DNA from: JACKJK01 sp046159835
GTDB lineage: Bacteria; Pseudomonadota; Alphaproteobacteria; Rhizobiales; Tepidamorphaceae
Assembly: GCF_046159835.1 (NCBI RefSeq)
Contig: NZ_JBJXCY010000001.1
Span: forward strand, 1,612,001-1,676,000
DNA length: 64,000 nucleotides
Direction of reading: 5' to 3'
A program made the position numbers and the translations under genes. A model generated the notes under the pieces. That model saw only the letters and a list, made by a program, of their open reading frames with translations. It was not told the origin of the DNA and ran no database searches. Shown here in pieces: positions 25,193-37,555 of this stretch (the stretch's first letter is position 1; every line of letters begins with the position of its first letter).

Positions 25193-26797
25193 ATGATACT
25201 CGGCGATCCGAAACGGTGGGACGAACTGGCCGAAGCCGGTATCTACGGAACGGTCACGCTCGACGAGATGTTGCGCCGTGCCGCGCGCGCCCGCGGCGAG
25301 GATATCGCCGTCAGCGACCACGCGGGCAATGCCGCGACATGGAGCGAACTCGACCGCAAGGCGGATCGGCTCGCCGACTTCCTGCTCGACCTCGGCCTGA
25401 AGCAGGATGATGTCGTCGTCGTGCTGAGCGGAGCAAACCTGCGCAGCATCGTCTCGCTCATGGGCATTTCGCGCGCCGGGATGATCGCCATGCCGCTATC
25501 GCCGCTGGTCGGCGCGCTGGAAGCCGGCGCAATCGCCGAGAGCGCCAATGCCCGCGCGATCATCGCCGACGAACAGGTCGGCCCGTGCAAGACCGCCGAC
25601 ACGGCGGCCATTGCCGCGTTTGCCGCCTTCAACGTGCGCTTCCTTCTCGGCTTCGGCGACATGCTGCCGGATGGGGTGATCGGCCTCGACGAGATGCTCG
25701 AAGGTAGCATCGATGCAGCTGGCGAAACATCGGGCGCATTGCGCGGCGGGCGCGCCAGCGACCATGTCTTCGTGCTGACCGCCGATGGCGACGACAGCAA
25801 CCGCTTCCTTGCCCCGCGCAACCACGGCCAGTTGGCGGCAACCGCAATGCCGCTGGCGCTGCAGGGCCGCATTTCTTCTGCAAGCGTGCTGGCAACGCCG
25901 ATCCTGCCAACCTCCCTCAACGGGCTCTCGCTGCTTGCCTGCTGGCTGATCTCCAGCGCGCGGCTGCATTTCCTTGCGCCGTGGGAACCAGGCGACATGG
26001 TGTCCGGTGCCACGGAGGCCGAAGCCACCCACATCGCCCTGCCCGGCCGGCTCATGGCGACCGTTGGCGAAATCCCCGACGACGTGACGCTCATCCGGAT
26101 GTGGCGCGACACCGTCGATAGCAATGCCGCCGGTGATGCCCACGCGCTCGACACGGCCTCGCTCGGCGAAGCCGGCCTGATGGTGTGGAGCGGCGAGACC
26201 CAGCGCAATCACATTCCGCTCGGCGGACTGTGCCTCGACGGCGAAACGCCTCCCGCAATCCTGACCCCGCGCATACAAGGCGTCGTCCACAAGGCGGAGA
26301 ATGCCGTCGAACCGGGCAGCCTCATGCGGGGTCCCCTGTGCGTGCGCGGCGCGGGCACCCCCGTCATGGGCTTCCCGAAGGACCCGACGGGCCAGGACCG
26401 CTTCGTCGACAACGGCTTCATGCTGACGGCGCTGCGCGGCGAACTGGTGGAAGCGGACGGGCCGAAGGTTCGCGTTCTCGGCAGTGCCGGGCGCACGCTC
26501 AAGCTCGGCTCCATGGCCTTCGATCCGGAAGCCGTGGATGCGCTCTATTCCCAAATCGAGGGTGTCGAGGACGCCGCCGCGATCCCTGTGAAGCATCCTG
26601 TTCTCGGGCACGTCCTGACAATGGCCTATACCGGCGACACGACGCTGTCCCTGAAAGACGTCGTGGCGCAACTGGAAGCCTCCGGCATCAGCGCCCACAA
26701 GATCCCCGCCAGCATTGCCCATGTCGAAGCGATCCTGCGCGATGGCGATGGACGGCCCGCGCGCGACAAGCGGGCGCTGGCGCAGATGGCCGGGTGA
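25193..26797 (+). CDS. Degenerate ANL-superfamily (acyl-CoA synthetase-like) protein, probable pseudoenzyme
   Basis: The 534-residue protein keeps the fold of AMP-forming ligases: an N-terminal ATWSELDRKADRLADFLLDL, LMGISRAGMIAMPLSPL, and a C-terminal lid with FDPEAVDALYSQIEGVEDAAAIPV. But the ATP P-loop (usually TSGTTGxPK) is TADGDDSNRFLAP, the YGxTE region is not recognisable, the TGD motif is FMLTALRGEL, and the catalytic-lysine region is GDGRPARDKRAL without the GK-V/I pattern. It is full length and has no stop or frameshift, so it is conserved as a protein, not decay. It is followed ten bases later by an intact ANL enzyme, suggesting a regulatory or structural partner. Confidence 0.75.
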   Translation: MILGDPKRWDELAEAGIYGTVTLDEMLRRAARARGEDIAVSDHAGNAATWSELDRKADRLADFLLDLGLKQDDVVVVLSGANLRSIVSLMGISRAGMIAMPLSPLVGALEAGAIAESANARAIIADEQVGPCKTADTAAIAAFAAFNVRFLLGFGDMLPDGVIGLDEMLEGSIDAAGETSGALRGGRASDHVFVLTADGDDSNRFLAPRNHGQLAATAMPLALQGRISSASVLATPILPTSLNGLSLLACWLISSARLHFLAPWEPGDMVSGATEAEATHIALPGRLMATVGEIPDDVTLIRMWRDTVDSNAAGDAHALDTASLGEAGLMVWSGETQRNHIPLGGLCLDGETPPAILTPRIQGVVHKAENAVEPGSLMRGPLCVRGAGTPVMGFPKDPTGQDRFVDNGFMLTALRGELVEADGPKVRVLGSAGRTLKLGSMAFDPEAVDALYSQIEGVEDAAAIPVKHPVLGHVLTMAYTGDTTLSLKDVVAQLEASGISAHKIPASIAHVEAILRDGDGRPARDKRALAQMAG

Positions 26798-26807
26798 GCC
26801 GCACCGC

Positions 26808-28355
26808 GTGACCGGCAACGAGACGCTCTCCATAAGTGCGCGCCGGTATGTCGGCGCGCTGCCGCCGCAGCGCTTCAACATGGCGGCATACGCGCTCGCC
26901 AGGGGCGCCGACGACAAGCCCGCCATCCGCATTTTCTCAGGTGATTCACCGGACGCCCCGCCAGAGACGCTGACCTATGGCGCATTGCGGGCGCGCGTCC
27001 GCACGCTGATCGCCGGGTTGAACACGCTCGACCTGCCGCCATTCAGCGTGGTCGCGATCCGCCAGAAGACAGGCATCGACTACGCCGCCAGCTATCTCGC
27101 CGTTGCCGGTGCCGGTCACGTGGCACTTGCCATGTCGCCGATGCTGACCGCGCGGGAGACCGACACCATTTCTGCCACCGCGAACGTGCGCGCCTTCATA
27201 CGCGATGAAGGCCTGCCACTGCACGATACGCATGAAGTGGTGGCCTCCACGACCGAGTTGGAAGCACGCGGCGCGCAATCGGGACCGGCGGACTTCGCCG
27301 ACACCGCCGCAGATGATCCCGCCTATCTCGTCTTCACATCGGGCACGGGTGCCGCACCCAAAGGCGTGCTGCATGCTCACCGCGCCGCGTTCGGTCGCCA
27401 GCCGATGTATGCGGACTGGTACGGCGCGAACGAGAACGACGTCTTTTTTCACACCGGCGCGATGAACTGGACCTATTCGCTGGGCACCGGGCTGGTGGAC
27501 CCGCTGGTGCTTGGCGCGACCGCGACCTTCGTCGACAAGGCACCGGACGCGTCCGCGTGGGGCGATCTGCTGGCGCGCAGCGAAGCGACCGTCCTTGCCA
27601 CAGTGCCCGGTCTCTACCGCCAGATGCTGCGCGCCGGGCTGAAACTTGGGGTCAACTCTGCCCTGCGGCATGGGCTGACAGCGGGCGAAGCCCTGCGCGC
27701 CGGCCTCCACGCCGACTGGCAGGCAGCAACAGGCCGGCGGCTGTGCGAAGCTTTCGGCATGAGCGAGATCTCGACATACCTCTCGACCGGACCGCATCTG
27801 GACTGGCGCGAAGGCTCGCCCGGCCGCCCGCAAACAGGCCGCGCGGTCGCGGTGCTGCCCGTCGAAGGCGACAGTGACGCGCCTGTCGCGCGCGGTGAAA
27901 CCGGCGTGCTCTGCGTTCATCGCTCCGACCCGGGCATGATGCTCGGTTACCTCGGCGACAGCGCAGAACTGGCCTCGTGGCGCGGCGACTGGTTCCTGAC
28001 CGGCGATCTCGCGGTGATGGACGCGAACGGCTACATCTTCCCACAGGGCCGCGCCGATGACGTGATGAACGTGATGGGCTACCGGGTATCCCCGGCGGAG
28101 GTTGAAGCGCAACTGCTGGCTATCCCCGGCGTTCTGGAAGTCGCCGTCACGGCACAGGAACCGCGCGAGGGCGTTTCCATCATCGTCGCCTATCTCGTCG
28201 CCGCGCCGCAGGTTCGCGAAGCCGGTGCGGAACCGATTCTCAAGGCTGCTTCCGAGCGGCTCGCCCGCTACAAGCAGCCGCGTGAGGTTGTCTTTGTCGA
28301 GGCTCTGCCCCGCACGCCCAATGGAAAGGTGCAGCGCTCGCGCCTCGGCGCCTGA
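26808..28355 (+). CDS. AMP-forming acyl-CoA synthetase (ANL superfamily)
   Basis: The 515-residue enzyme has all key motifs: P-loop VFTSGTGAAPKGVLHAH near residue 180, FGMSEIS for the adenine site, WFLTGDLAVMDANGYIFPQGR with the hinge, NVMGYRVSPAEVE, and the catalytic lysine in RTPNGKVQRSRLGA at the C-terminus. It likely activates an aromatic or fatty acid to its acyl-CoA via the adenylate; the exact acid is not clear. An open frame exists from 26715, but it overlaps the upstream gene; the GTG at 26808, eleven bases after the TGA with GGTGAG nearby, fits coupling to the degenerate ANL gene. An ATG at 26880 is an alternative. Confidence 0.82.
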   Translation: MTGNETLSISARRYVGALPPQRFNMAAYALARGADDKPAIRIFSGDSPDAPPETLTYGALRARVRTLIAGLNTLDLPPFSVVAIRQKTGIDYAASYLAVAGAGHVALAMSPMLTARETDTISATANVRAFIRDEGLPLHDTHEVVASTTELEARGAQSGPADFADTAADDPAYLVFTSGTGAAPKGVLHAHRAAFGRQPMYADWYGANENDVFFHTGAMNWTYSLGTGLVDPLVLGATATFVDKAPDASAWGDLLARSEATVLATVPGLYRQMLRAGLKLGVNSALRHGLTAGEALRAGLHADWQAATGRRLCEAFGMSEISTYLSTGPHLDWREGSPGRPQTGRAVAVLPVEGDSDAPVARGETGVLCVHRSDPGMMLGYLGDSAELASWRGDWFLTGDLAVMDANGYIFPQGRADDVMNVMGYRVSPAEVEAQLLAIPGVLEVAVTAQEPREGVSIIVAYLVAAPQVREAGAEPILKAASERLARYKQPREVVFVEALPRTPNGKVQRSRLGA

Positions 28356-28439
28356 TCGGCCCCCGCATTCGAAAGACCTGCGACCCACGGACGAATCGTC
28401 CATAAGTCTCGTTGGGGCAACGAAAACAGGAAAAGCGCG

Positions 28440-29732
28440 ATGCGGGCTGCGCGGGTTCTCGTGGTGGGTGAGACCATCGCCGGTGCGGAGGAAACCGCAG
28501 CGGTTCTGCGCGCACGCGGGTTCGATACGGCTGCATCCAGCAGCGAAACGGCGATTGCCGAATTGCTGGCCTCGCGCCGACCGGACGTGGTGCTGTTCGA
28601 GAACCCGGCCGGGGAAAAGCCCGCGAACGACAACTACGAGGCATTTGCCTCGGCCATCCGCGACACCAAGCTCTGGGCCGACCTGCCGTTCATCATACTC
28701 GGCGATGAAGCGTGCGAACTGCTGCCCGGAGACGCGGCCTTGCTGGTGGACCGGCTTGGCGACGATGCGCTGCCGGCCGAACTCGATTTCCGCATCAAGT
28801 CGGTGGCCCGGCTCGCGGTCATGCGCAGCGAACTCAGCCGCCGCTCGCGCACGCTGGAACGGATGGGCCTGCCTGTGCCGCGCAGCGTCAGCCCGCCTGC
28901 CTTCGTGCCGGAACCCAACATCCTCATCATCGGTGCCGGTCGCGGCGCGCTGAAGGTGCAGAACGCCCACGGCGACGGGCCGAAATATTTTGGTGCGCCA
29001 ACGGTCAACCTCGCGCTCGACGCGCTGGAAAAGAACCAGATCGACGCGGTCGCCATCGACGCCACCAACGACACCGAGCAGGCGGTGGAAGCCCTGTCGG
29101 CCCTGCGCCGCATCGCGACGTGGACGACCATCCCGGCCATCGCGATCACCAGCGACAATTCTTCCGGCCTGGAATTGCACGAGGCCGGTGCGAGCGACGT
29201 GCTGCCGCTTTCTTGCGAGGACGAGCGAATCGTCACGCGGATGCACCTGCTGGTGCGCGAGCAGCGCTACGCCTCAGCCATTCAGGCCGTCTTCCGCGAC
29301 ACGCGCAACCTGCCTCGCGACCCCGATTGCCCGCTTGCCTCGCGCGAGTTCGCACTGGCTCACCTAATCGATCTCGTTGACGGGTGCGACCGCCACGGCG
29401 ACGCGCTCTCCATCGTCGCGGTCTCGGTCGCCGGGGCCGGCGCATCGAAGGTAGCCAGCGCCTTCGGCGGTGCGCTCGCCAAGATGGTGCGCGGCGAGGA
29501 TCTTGCCGCCCGCGTTGGCGAAGGCTTCTTCATCATCATGCTTCCGTCTACTGACCTGATGATGGCGGAACGGGTGCGCGACCGCATTTCGCGGGTGGTG
29601 TCGGCAACCGATTTCGGACGCGACGACGATGGCAAACTGGTCATCAGTGACGTCTCCTACTCGGTGCAGAGCTACAAGCCCGGCGACACGTCCGACAGCC
29701 TGCTGGCGCGCACGCTCGACCGTCTCGGTTGA
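28440..29732 (+). CDS. PleD/PopA-like protein: two receiver domains and a degenerate GGDEF domain with an intact I-site
   Basis: The 430-residue protein has receiver-like domain 1 (about 1-125), receiver-like domain 2 (about 150-280) and a GGDEF-type domain (about 290-430), the PleD layout. In domain 1 the phospho-acceptor Asp is Glu54 (PDVVLFEN); in domain 2 an Asp remains (IDAVAIDATND). The GGDEF loop reads GEGFF (360-364), so cyclase activity is unlikely. The inhibitory-site motif RxxD is present as RGED (351-354) at the correct spacing. This resembles Caulobacter PopA, a c-di-GMP receptor for cell-cycle proteolysis, rather than an active cyclase. It stands alone after the ANL pair. Confidence 0.78.
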   Translation: MRAARVLVVGETIAGAEETAAVLRARGFDTAASSSETAIAELLASRRPDVVLFENPAGEKPANDNYEAFASAIRDTKLWADLPFIILGDEACELLPGDAALLVDRLGDDALPAELDFRIKSVARLAVMRSELSRRSRTLERMGLPVPRSVSPPAFVPEPNILIIGAGRGALKVQNAHGDGPKYFGAPTVNLALDALEKNQIDAVAIDATNDTEQAVEALSALRRIATWTTIPAIAITSDNSSGLELHEAGASDVLPLSCEDERIVTRMHLLVREQRYASAIQAVFRDTRNLPRDPDCPLASREFALAHLIDLVDGCDRHGDALSIVAVSVAGAGASKVASAFGGALAKMVRGEDLAARVGEGFFIIMLPSTDLMMAERVRDRISRVVSATDFGRDDDGKLVISDVSYSVQSYKPGDTSDSLLARTLDRLG

Positions 29733-29794
29733 CGCGGGCAGGCGTTTTCGCGTTCGCTATGGGCTGAAAACCCGGCAAACGCGGAGTAGCGGCC

Positions 29795-30445
29795 ATGGAA
29801 AAGCTCACAATCGACGTCGTGTCCGATGTCATGTGCCCGTGGTGCTATATCGGCAAGAAGCGCCTCGATGCGGCGCTGGCGCAGCGCCCGGACGTGCCGG
29901 TCGATATCCGCTGGCGGGCGTACAAGCTGGACCCGACGATCCCCGAGGGCGGCGTCGACCGCGACCAGTACCTGTCCAACAAGTTCGGCGACCGGGCCAA
30001 GGCAATCTACGCGCAGATCGAGGACGCCGGCCGCGCCGAAGGCATCGACTTCAACTTCGCAGGCATTGAGCGCTCGCCAAACACCACCAATGCACACCGC
30101 CTGATCCGCTGGGCCTATGGGCAGGACGCGCAAGGCGAGGTGGTGGAAGGTCTGTTTCGCGCCTACTTCGTCGAGGGCGGCGACGTGGAAAAACCCGAGA
30201 GCCTCTCGAAGATCGCAACCGATGCGGGCATGGACGCCGCTCTGGTCAGCGACCTACTGAACTCGGACGCGGACAAGCAGGCGGTGGACGAGGAAGTCGC
30301 ACAGGCGCACCAGATCGGCATCCAGGGCGTGCCCTGCTTCATCTTCGGGGCACGGCTCGCGGTGATGGGTGCGCAGGCACCGGAAATCCTCGTCGACACC
30401 ATCGACAAGGCCCTGTCGGGCGAGATGCCCGAACCTTCTGCCTGA
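29795..30445 (+). CDS. DsbA-family oxidoreductase, FrnE-like
   Basis: The 216-residue thioredoxin-fold protein has the active-site motif VMCPWCYIGKKRL near residue 13, a helical insertion, and a C-terminal QIGIQGVPCFIFGARLAVMGAQ with the cis-Pro loop. It has no signal peptide, so unlike periplasmic DsbA it acts in the cytosol. FrnE-type members act in polyketide disulfide chemistry or as oxidative-stress disulfide isomerases; 2-hydroxychromene-2-carboxylate isomerases are related but lack CxxC. It is convergent with the unknown gene at 30468, only 22 bases away; a weak 5-bp hairpin is the only stop signal there. Confidence 0.86.
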   Translation: MEKLTIDVVSDVMCPWCYIGKKRLDAALAQRPDVPVDIRWRAYKLDPTIPEGGVDRDQYLSNKFGDRAKAIYAQIEDAGRAEGIDFNFAGIERSPNTTNAHRLIRWAYGQDAQGEVVEGLFRAYFVEGGDVEKPESLSKIATDAGMDAALVSDLLNSDADKQAVDEEVAQAHQIGIQGVPCFIFGARLAVMGAQAPEILVDTIDKALSGEMPEPSA

Positions 30446-30467
30446 AACCCTTCCGCACTGAGGTGCG

Positions 30468-31307
30468 CTAGACAACTTCCGTTATGTTTGCCGCGAAGGA
30501 TTCCAGCAGCTTCGTGCGCTCGATATAGAGCGGATCGATGGCCTCCATCGACCGGCTGCCTTCGATCATGTCAGCCAGCATTTCTGTCCATTCCGCGCTG
30601 GTCGTGCCGAAGACGTTCTTGTAGCCCGCCTCACCCGGCTCATGGACGCCGACAACCTTGCCGCTGTCATCCAGCTCGATATTGGCCCCGATTGAGAGCG
30701 ACAGGAACGGTGCGACAGCCATCATCCGTTCGCTGCCGCTCATGTCGGCGGTCGCTGCCTCCCACGCATCCTTCACACCTTGTGGTGAATTGGGCGGCGG
30801 GAAAACGAAACCCTTCGCCATGCCGCGCTCGACGATGGCGTCGTTGTTGGTATCCACCTGCTGGCTTTGCGGCAGCAGCAGGTTGAACGCGCCCTCCTCT
30901 GACTTCACGCCAGTGACACCGCGCGGCTCCGCCAGGCTGTGGACCCGCTGCAGCACGCCAATGTCTGCCTTGGAGAGCGACCCGACATAGCCGAGCGGAT
31001 CGTCATAACCGCCATTCTTCGCAGCATCCTGAACGATCTCGGCAAAGCGCTGCCGGTCCTGCTCCGAAACGCCGCGGATGTGCATCAGCCGGGTGTCGTC
31101 GCGATTGAAGGCGCTGCCGGTCTCCTGGATCTGCAGCAGTGCGGCACTGACGGCGGCGGAAACGCCCGGTGCCTTGGAATAGGCCGGCGGCGGCGTTGCG
31201 CCGGTTGCTGACGGCTGGGCACTGTTGGCCGATGCATCAGCCGTCGGAGTGGTCACACTGGATTGGCGGAGGACCGATCCGGCTTGTTGGTGGCTGGTAA
31301 TCTGCAT
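30468..31307 (-). CDS. Conserved hypothetical protein, Pro/Thr/Ala-rich N-terminus
   Basis: I do not recognise a named family in this 279-residue protein. The first 60 residues are low complexity (Gln, Ser, Thr, Ala, Pro) without a signal peptide. The rest looks globular: FNRDDTRLMHIRGVSEQDR, VDTNNDAIVERG, which resembles an EF-hand-like D-x-N-x-D loop, KGFVFPPPNSPQGVKDAW, and a C-terminal helical part. The frame is open to 31433, but the ATG at 31307 (MQITSHQQAG) is preceded by CCGGAG and gives the cleaner start. It lies downstream of mfd on the same strand with a 175-base gap, so it probably has its own promoter. Low-complexity N-termini of this type are common in secreted or flagellar-associated proteins, but nothing proves that here. 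Confidence 0.65.
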   Translation of the reverse strand: MQITSHQQAGSVLRQSSVTTPTADASANSAQPSATGATPPPAYSKAPGVSAAVSAALLQIQETGSAFNRDDTRLMHIRGVSEQDRQRFAEIVQDAAKNGGYDDPLGYVGSLSKADIGVLQRVHSLAEPRGVTGVKSEEGAFNLLLPQSQQVDTNNDAIVERGMAKGFVFPPPNSPQGVKDAWEAATADMSGSERMMAVAPFLSLSIGANIELDDSGKVVGVHEPGEAGYKNVFGTTSAEWTEMLADMIEGSRSMEAIDPLYIERTKLLESFAANITEVV

Positions 31308-31482
31308 GGGCGCGTCGGCTCCGGCTGTTGGCGAATACAAAGCCGGGTTTGCAAGTTGCGCGCCAGACGAACCGAGTGGGAAACGCTGGGTTTTTTTTGT
31401 CGCCGACGAGGCGGCAACACGCCACCTCGGCAAGATGTGCAGGGCAAACGGGAAGAATTTTCCGTCCTACCGGCCGAACCGC

Positions 31483-35015
<3,533 letters not shown>

Positions 35016-35019
<4 letters not shown>

Positions 35020-35318
35020 CTGGCTAAGGTACCCGGCTCGGTCGCCAGGCTGAATTCACGCAGAGCGGCAAAGACCGGCGTATCGTAGGCCTCCGGCACC
35101 GGCTGCGCACCGGTCACCCAGTCGAACAGTTCCACGTCCGGGGCGTCGATCAGCTCCTCGAAGACCGCCAGATCGTCGTCGCTCATGGTCTCGAGCCGGT
35201 CATCGGCGAAGCGGCCCACCATCAGGTCCATTTCGCGCGTGCCGCGACGCCACGCCCGGAACAGCGCGCGGCGGCGGCGCGGATCGAGTTTCTCGCTCGA
35301 AAGCGTGGTTCCGGTCAT
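35016..35318 (-). CDS. sdhE: FAD assembly factor SdhE
   Basis: The 100-residue protein helps attach FAD to the flavoprotein subunit of succinate dehydrogenase. It has RRALFRAWRRGTREMDLMVGRF, including the conserved R-G-x-x-E that contacts the flavoprotein, and DVELFDWVTGAQPVPE near the C-terminus. Length is typical. The frame is open to 35402, but the start MTGTTLSSEKLDPRRRR at 35318 agrees with the family. It is coupled by an ATGA overlap to mfd and is divergent from recG across 134 bases, an arrangement seen in many rhizobia. Confidence 0.93.
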
Positions 35319-35452
35319 GTGTCGTCCGATCTCGTGATGGTTGCCGCCACAGATAGCGCTGCGCCGCGCGATCCGCCACCCATGAGCTTGCCGCGCGACC
35401 AATTTTCGCGCCGGGTGCTGTCCTTCGCGGCGAGCCGGGTTACAACCGGCTC

Positions 35453-37555
35453 ATGCGGCCCGACATCCTCAACCCGCTGTTTGCGCCCGCGACCGGCCTT
35501 GCCGGTATCGGCGACAAGACCGCGACGCTCCTGACCCGTCTCCTGCCCTTGCCGGAGGGCGTGCAGCCGCGCGTCATCGACCTGCTGCTGACGGCGCCGA
35601 CCGGCACCGTGGACCGCCGCAACCGACCGACGCTGTCGCAGGCGCTGCCGGGGCAACTCGTGACGCTGGAAGTGGTCGTCGATCAGCACAAGCCGGTGCC
35701 GCGCCATTCCCGCGCGCCCTACCGCGTCCACTGCCACGACGAGACCGGCGCGCTGACGCTGGTGTTCTTCCATCCGCGTACCGATTACCTTGATCGTGCG
35801 CTGCCCGTCGGCGAAACACGATACGTCAGCGGCACCGTGGAGGCGTGGGGCGACCGGCTGCAGATGGTTCACCCGGACCGGATCGTGGATGCGGAAGGGC
35901 TGGCCAAGCTGCCGCCCGTGGAAACGATCTATCCGCTGACCGCGGGCCTGAAGCGCGCGACCGTCGCGCGCGCCGTCGAGGACGCGCTATCCAAACTGCC
36001 GCAGCTCGCCGAGTGGCAGCACAAGGGCGTGACGGACCAGATGCGCTGGCCGTCTTTCGCCGATGCGCTGCGCCTGCTGCATCGCCCGGAAGTGCCCGAG
36101 GATGCCGCCCCGGAAGGGCTGGCGTGGCGGCGCATCGCTTATGACGAACTGCTCGCGGGCCAGCTCGCACTGATGCTCGTGCGCAAGCGCACGGTGAAGG
36201 TTTCCGGCATCTCGCGCCCCGGAACGGGCGAGAAGCAATCCGCCATCCGCTCTGCGCTGCCCTTCGGGCTGACGGGCGCGCAGGGGCGCTCGGTTGCCGA
36301 AATCGGTGAAGACCTCGCTTCGCCCGAACGCATGGTTCGGCTGCTGCAGGGCGATGTGGGCAGCGGCAAGACCGTCGTCGCGCTCATGGCGATGGCTCAG
36401 GTCGCGGAAGCCGGCCAGCAATCGGCGCTGATGGCTCCGACCGAGATCCTTGCGCGCCAGCACTTTGCGACGCTCAGCGCCTTCGCAGGAGCCGCCGGGC
36501 TGACGGTCGCGCTGCTGACAGGCAAGGACAAGCAGGCCGAGCGCCGCGCGGTGCGCGAGAAACTGGAACGCGGCGAGATCAACATCGTGGTCGGCACCCA
36601 CGCGCTGTTCCAGCAGGAGGTCGGCTTCAAGTCGCTCGGCCTCGTTGTGGTGGATGAACAGCACCGCTTCGGCGTCCATCAGCGGCTGGCCCTTTCGGCC
36701 AAGGGCGAGAAGCCGGATTTCCTCGTCATGTCGGCAACGCCGATCCCGCGCACGCTTCTGCTCACGCTCTACGGCGACATGGACGTCTCGCGGCTCGATG
36801 AGAAGCCGCCCGGACGCAAGCCTATTGCCACGCGGGCACTGTCCGACGACCGGCTGGAGGACGTCATTTCAGGCGTCGGACGGGCGATAGAAGCCGGCAA
36901 CCGCGTGTACTGGGTGTGTCCGCTGGTGGAGGAAAGCGAGCAGGTGGATGCATCCGCCGCCGAGGACCGGTTTGCGGCGCTCGCGCTGGTCTTCCCCGGC
37001 AAGGTCGCGCTCGTCCACGGCCGGCAGGACCAGGCATCCAAGCAGGCTGCCCTTGCCGGGTTCCAGTCCGGGCAGACGCCGGTTCTCGTCGCAACAACAG
37101 TTGTCGAAGTCGGCGTCGACGTGCCGGAAGCAACCGTGATGGTCATCGAGCACGCCGAGCGCTTCGGCCTTGCACAGCTGCACCAGTTGCGCGGGCGCGT
37201 GGGACGCAGCGAGCGCGCCTCGTCCTGCCTGCTGGTCTACAAGCCGCCGCTGGGCGAAACCGCGCGGGCGCGGCTGGAAGTCATGCGCGAGACCGAGGAC
37301 GGATTCCGCATCGCCGAGGAAGACCTCAAGCTGCGCGGCGGCGGCGATGTGCTGGGCACCCGGCAATCGGGCATGCCGGGTTTCCGCCTTGCCCGGCCCG
37401 ACGTCCATCTCGACATGCTGGAAATGGCGCGCGACGACGCACGCCTCGTCATGGAGACCGATCCCGACTTGAAGGGCGAGCGCGGCGATGCCCTGCGCGC
37501 CCTGCTCTACCTGTTCGACAGGGACCACGCGGTGCGGCTGCTGGGGTCGGGATGA
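35453..37555 (+). CDS. recG: ATP-dependent DNA helicase RecG
   Basis: This 700-residue helicase regresses stalled replication forks. It has an N-terminal wedge with an OB fold (residues about 60-160, containing YRVHCHDETGALTLVFF), Walker A GDVGSGKTVVALMAM, motif II VVVDEQHRFGVHQR, motif III MSATPIPRTL, and motif VI LHQLRGRVGRSERAS, followed by the RecG C-terminal helix-hairpin with LRGGGDVLGTRQSGMPGF. The TGA at 37553-37555 directly abuts the stop of the convergent DUF502 gene, with no terminator between them. The start MRPDILNPLFAPATGL fits the family. Confidence 0.96.
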   Translation: MRPDILNPLFAPATGLAGIGDKTATLLTRLLPLPEGVQPRVIDLLLTAPTGTVDRRNRPTLSQALPGQLVTLEVVVDQHKPVPRHSRAPYRVHCHDETGALTLVFFHPRTDYLDRALPVGETRYVSGTVEAWGDRLQMVHPDRIVDAEGLAKLPPVETIYPLTAGLKRATVARAVEDALSKLPQLAEWQHKGVTDQMRWPSFADALRLLHRPEVPEDAAPEGLAWRRIAYDELLAGQLALMLVRKRTVKVSGISRPGTGEKQSAIRSALPFGLTGAQGRSVAEIGEDLASPERMVRLLQGDVGSGKTVVALMAMAQVAEAGQQSALMAPTEILARQHFATLSAFAGAAGLTVALLTGKDKQAERRAVREKLERGEINIVVGTHALFQQEVGFKSLGLVVVDEQHRFGVHQRLALSAKGEKPDFLVMSATPIPRTLLLTLYGDMDVSRLDEKPPGRKPIATRALSDDRLEDVISGVGRAIEAGNRVYWVCPLVEESEQVDASAAEDRFAALALVFPGKVALVHGRQDQASKQAALAGFQSGQTPVLVATTVVEVGVDVPEATVMVIEHAERFGLAQLHQLRGRVGRSERASSCLLVYKPPLGETARARLEVMRETEDGFRIAEEDLKLRGGGDVLGTRQSGMPGFRLARPDVHLDMLEMARDDARLVMETDPDLKGERGDALRALLYLFDRDHAVRLLGSG

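Noticed and set aside
26946..29246. A 766-codon minus-strand open frame, opposite the second ANL gene and the PopA-like gene
   Set aside because: The product has no domain motifs and a composition typical of antisense GC-rich frames; the plus-strand genes have full motifs.
31390..31400. T8 run downstream of mfd, as a terminator
   Set aside because: On the minus strand it is an A-run, and no matching stem precedes it in either direction.
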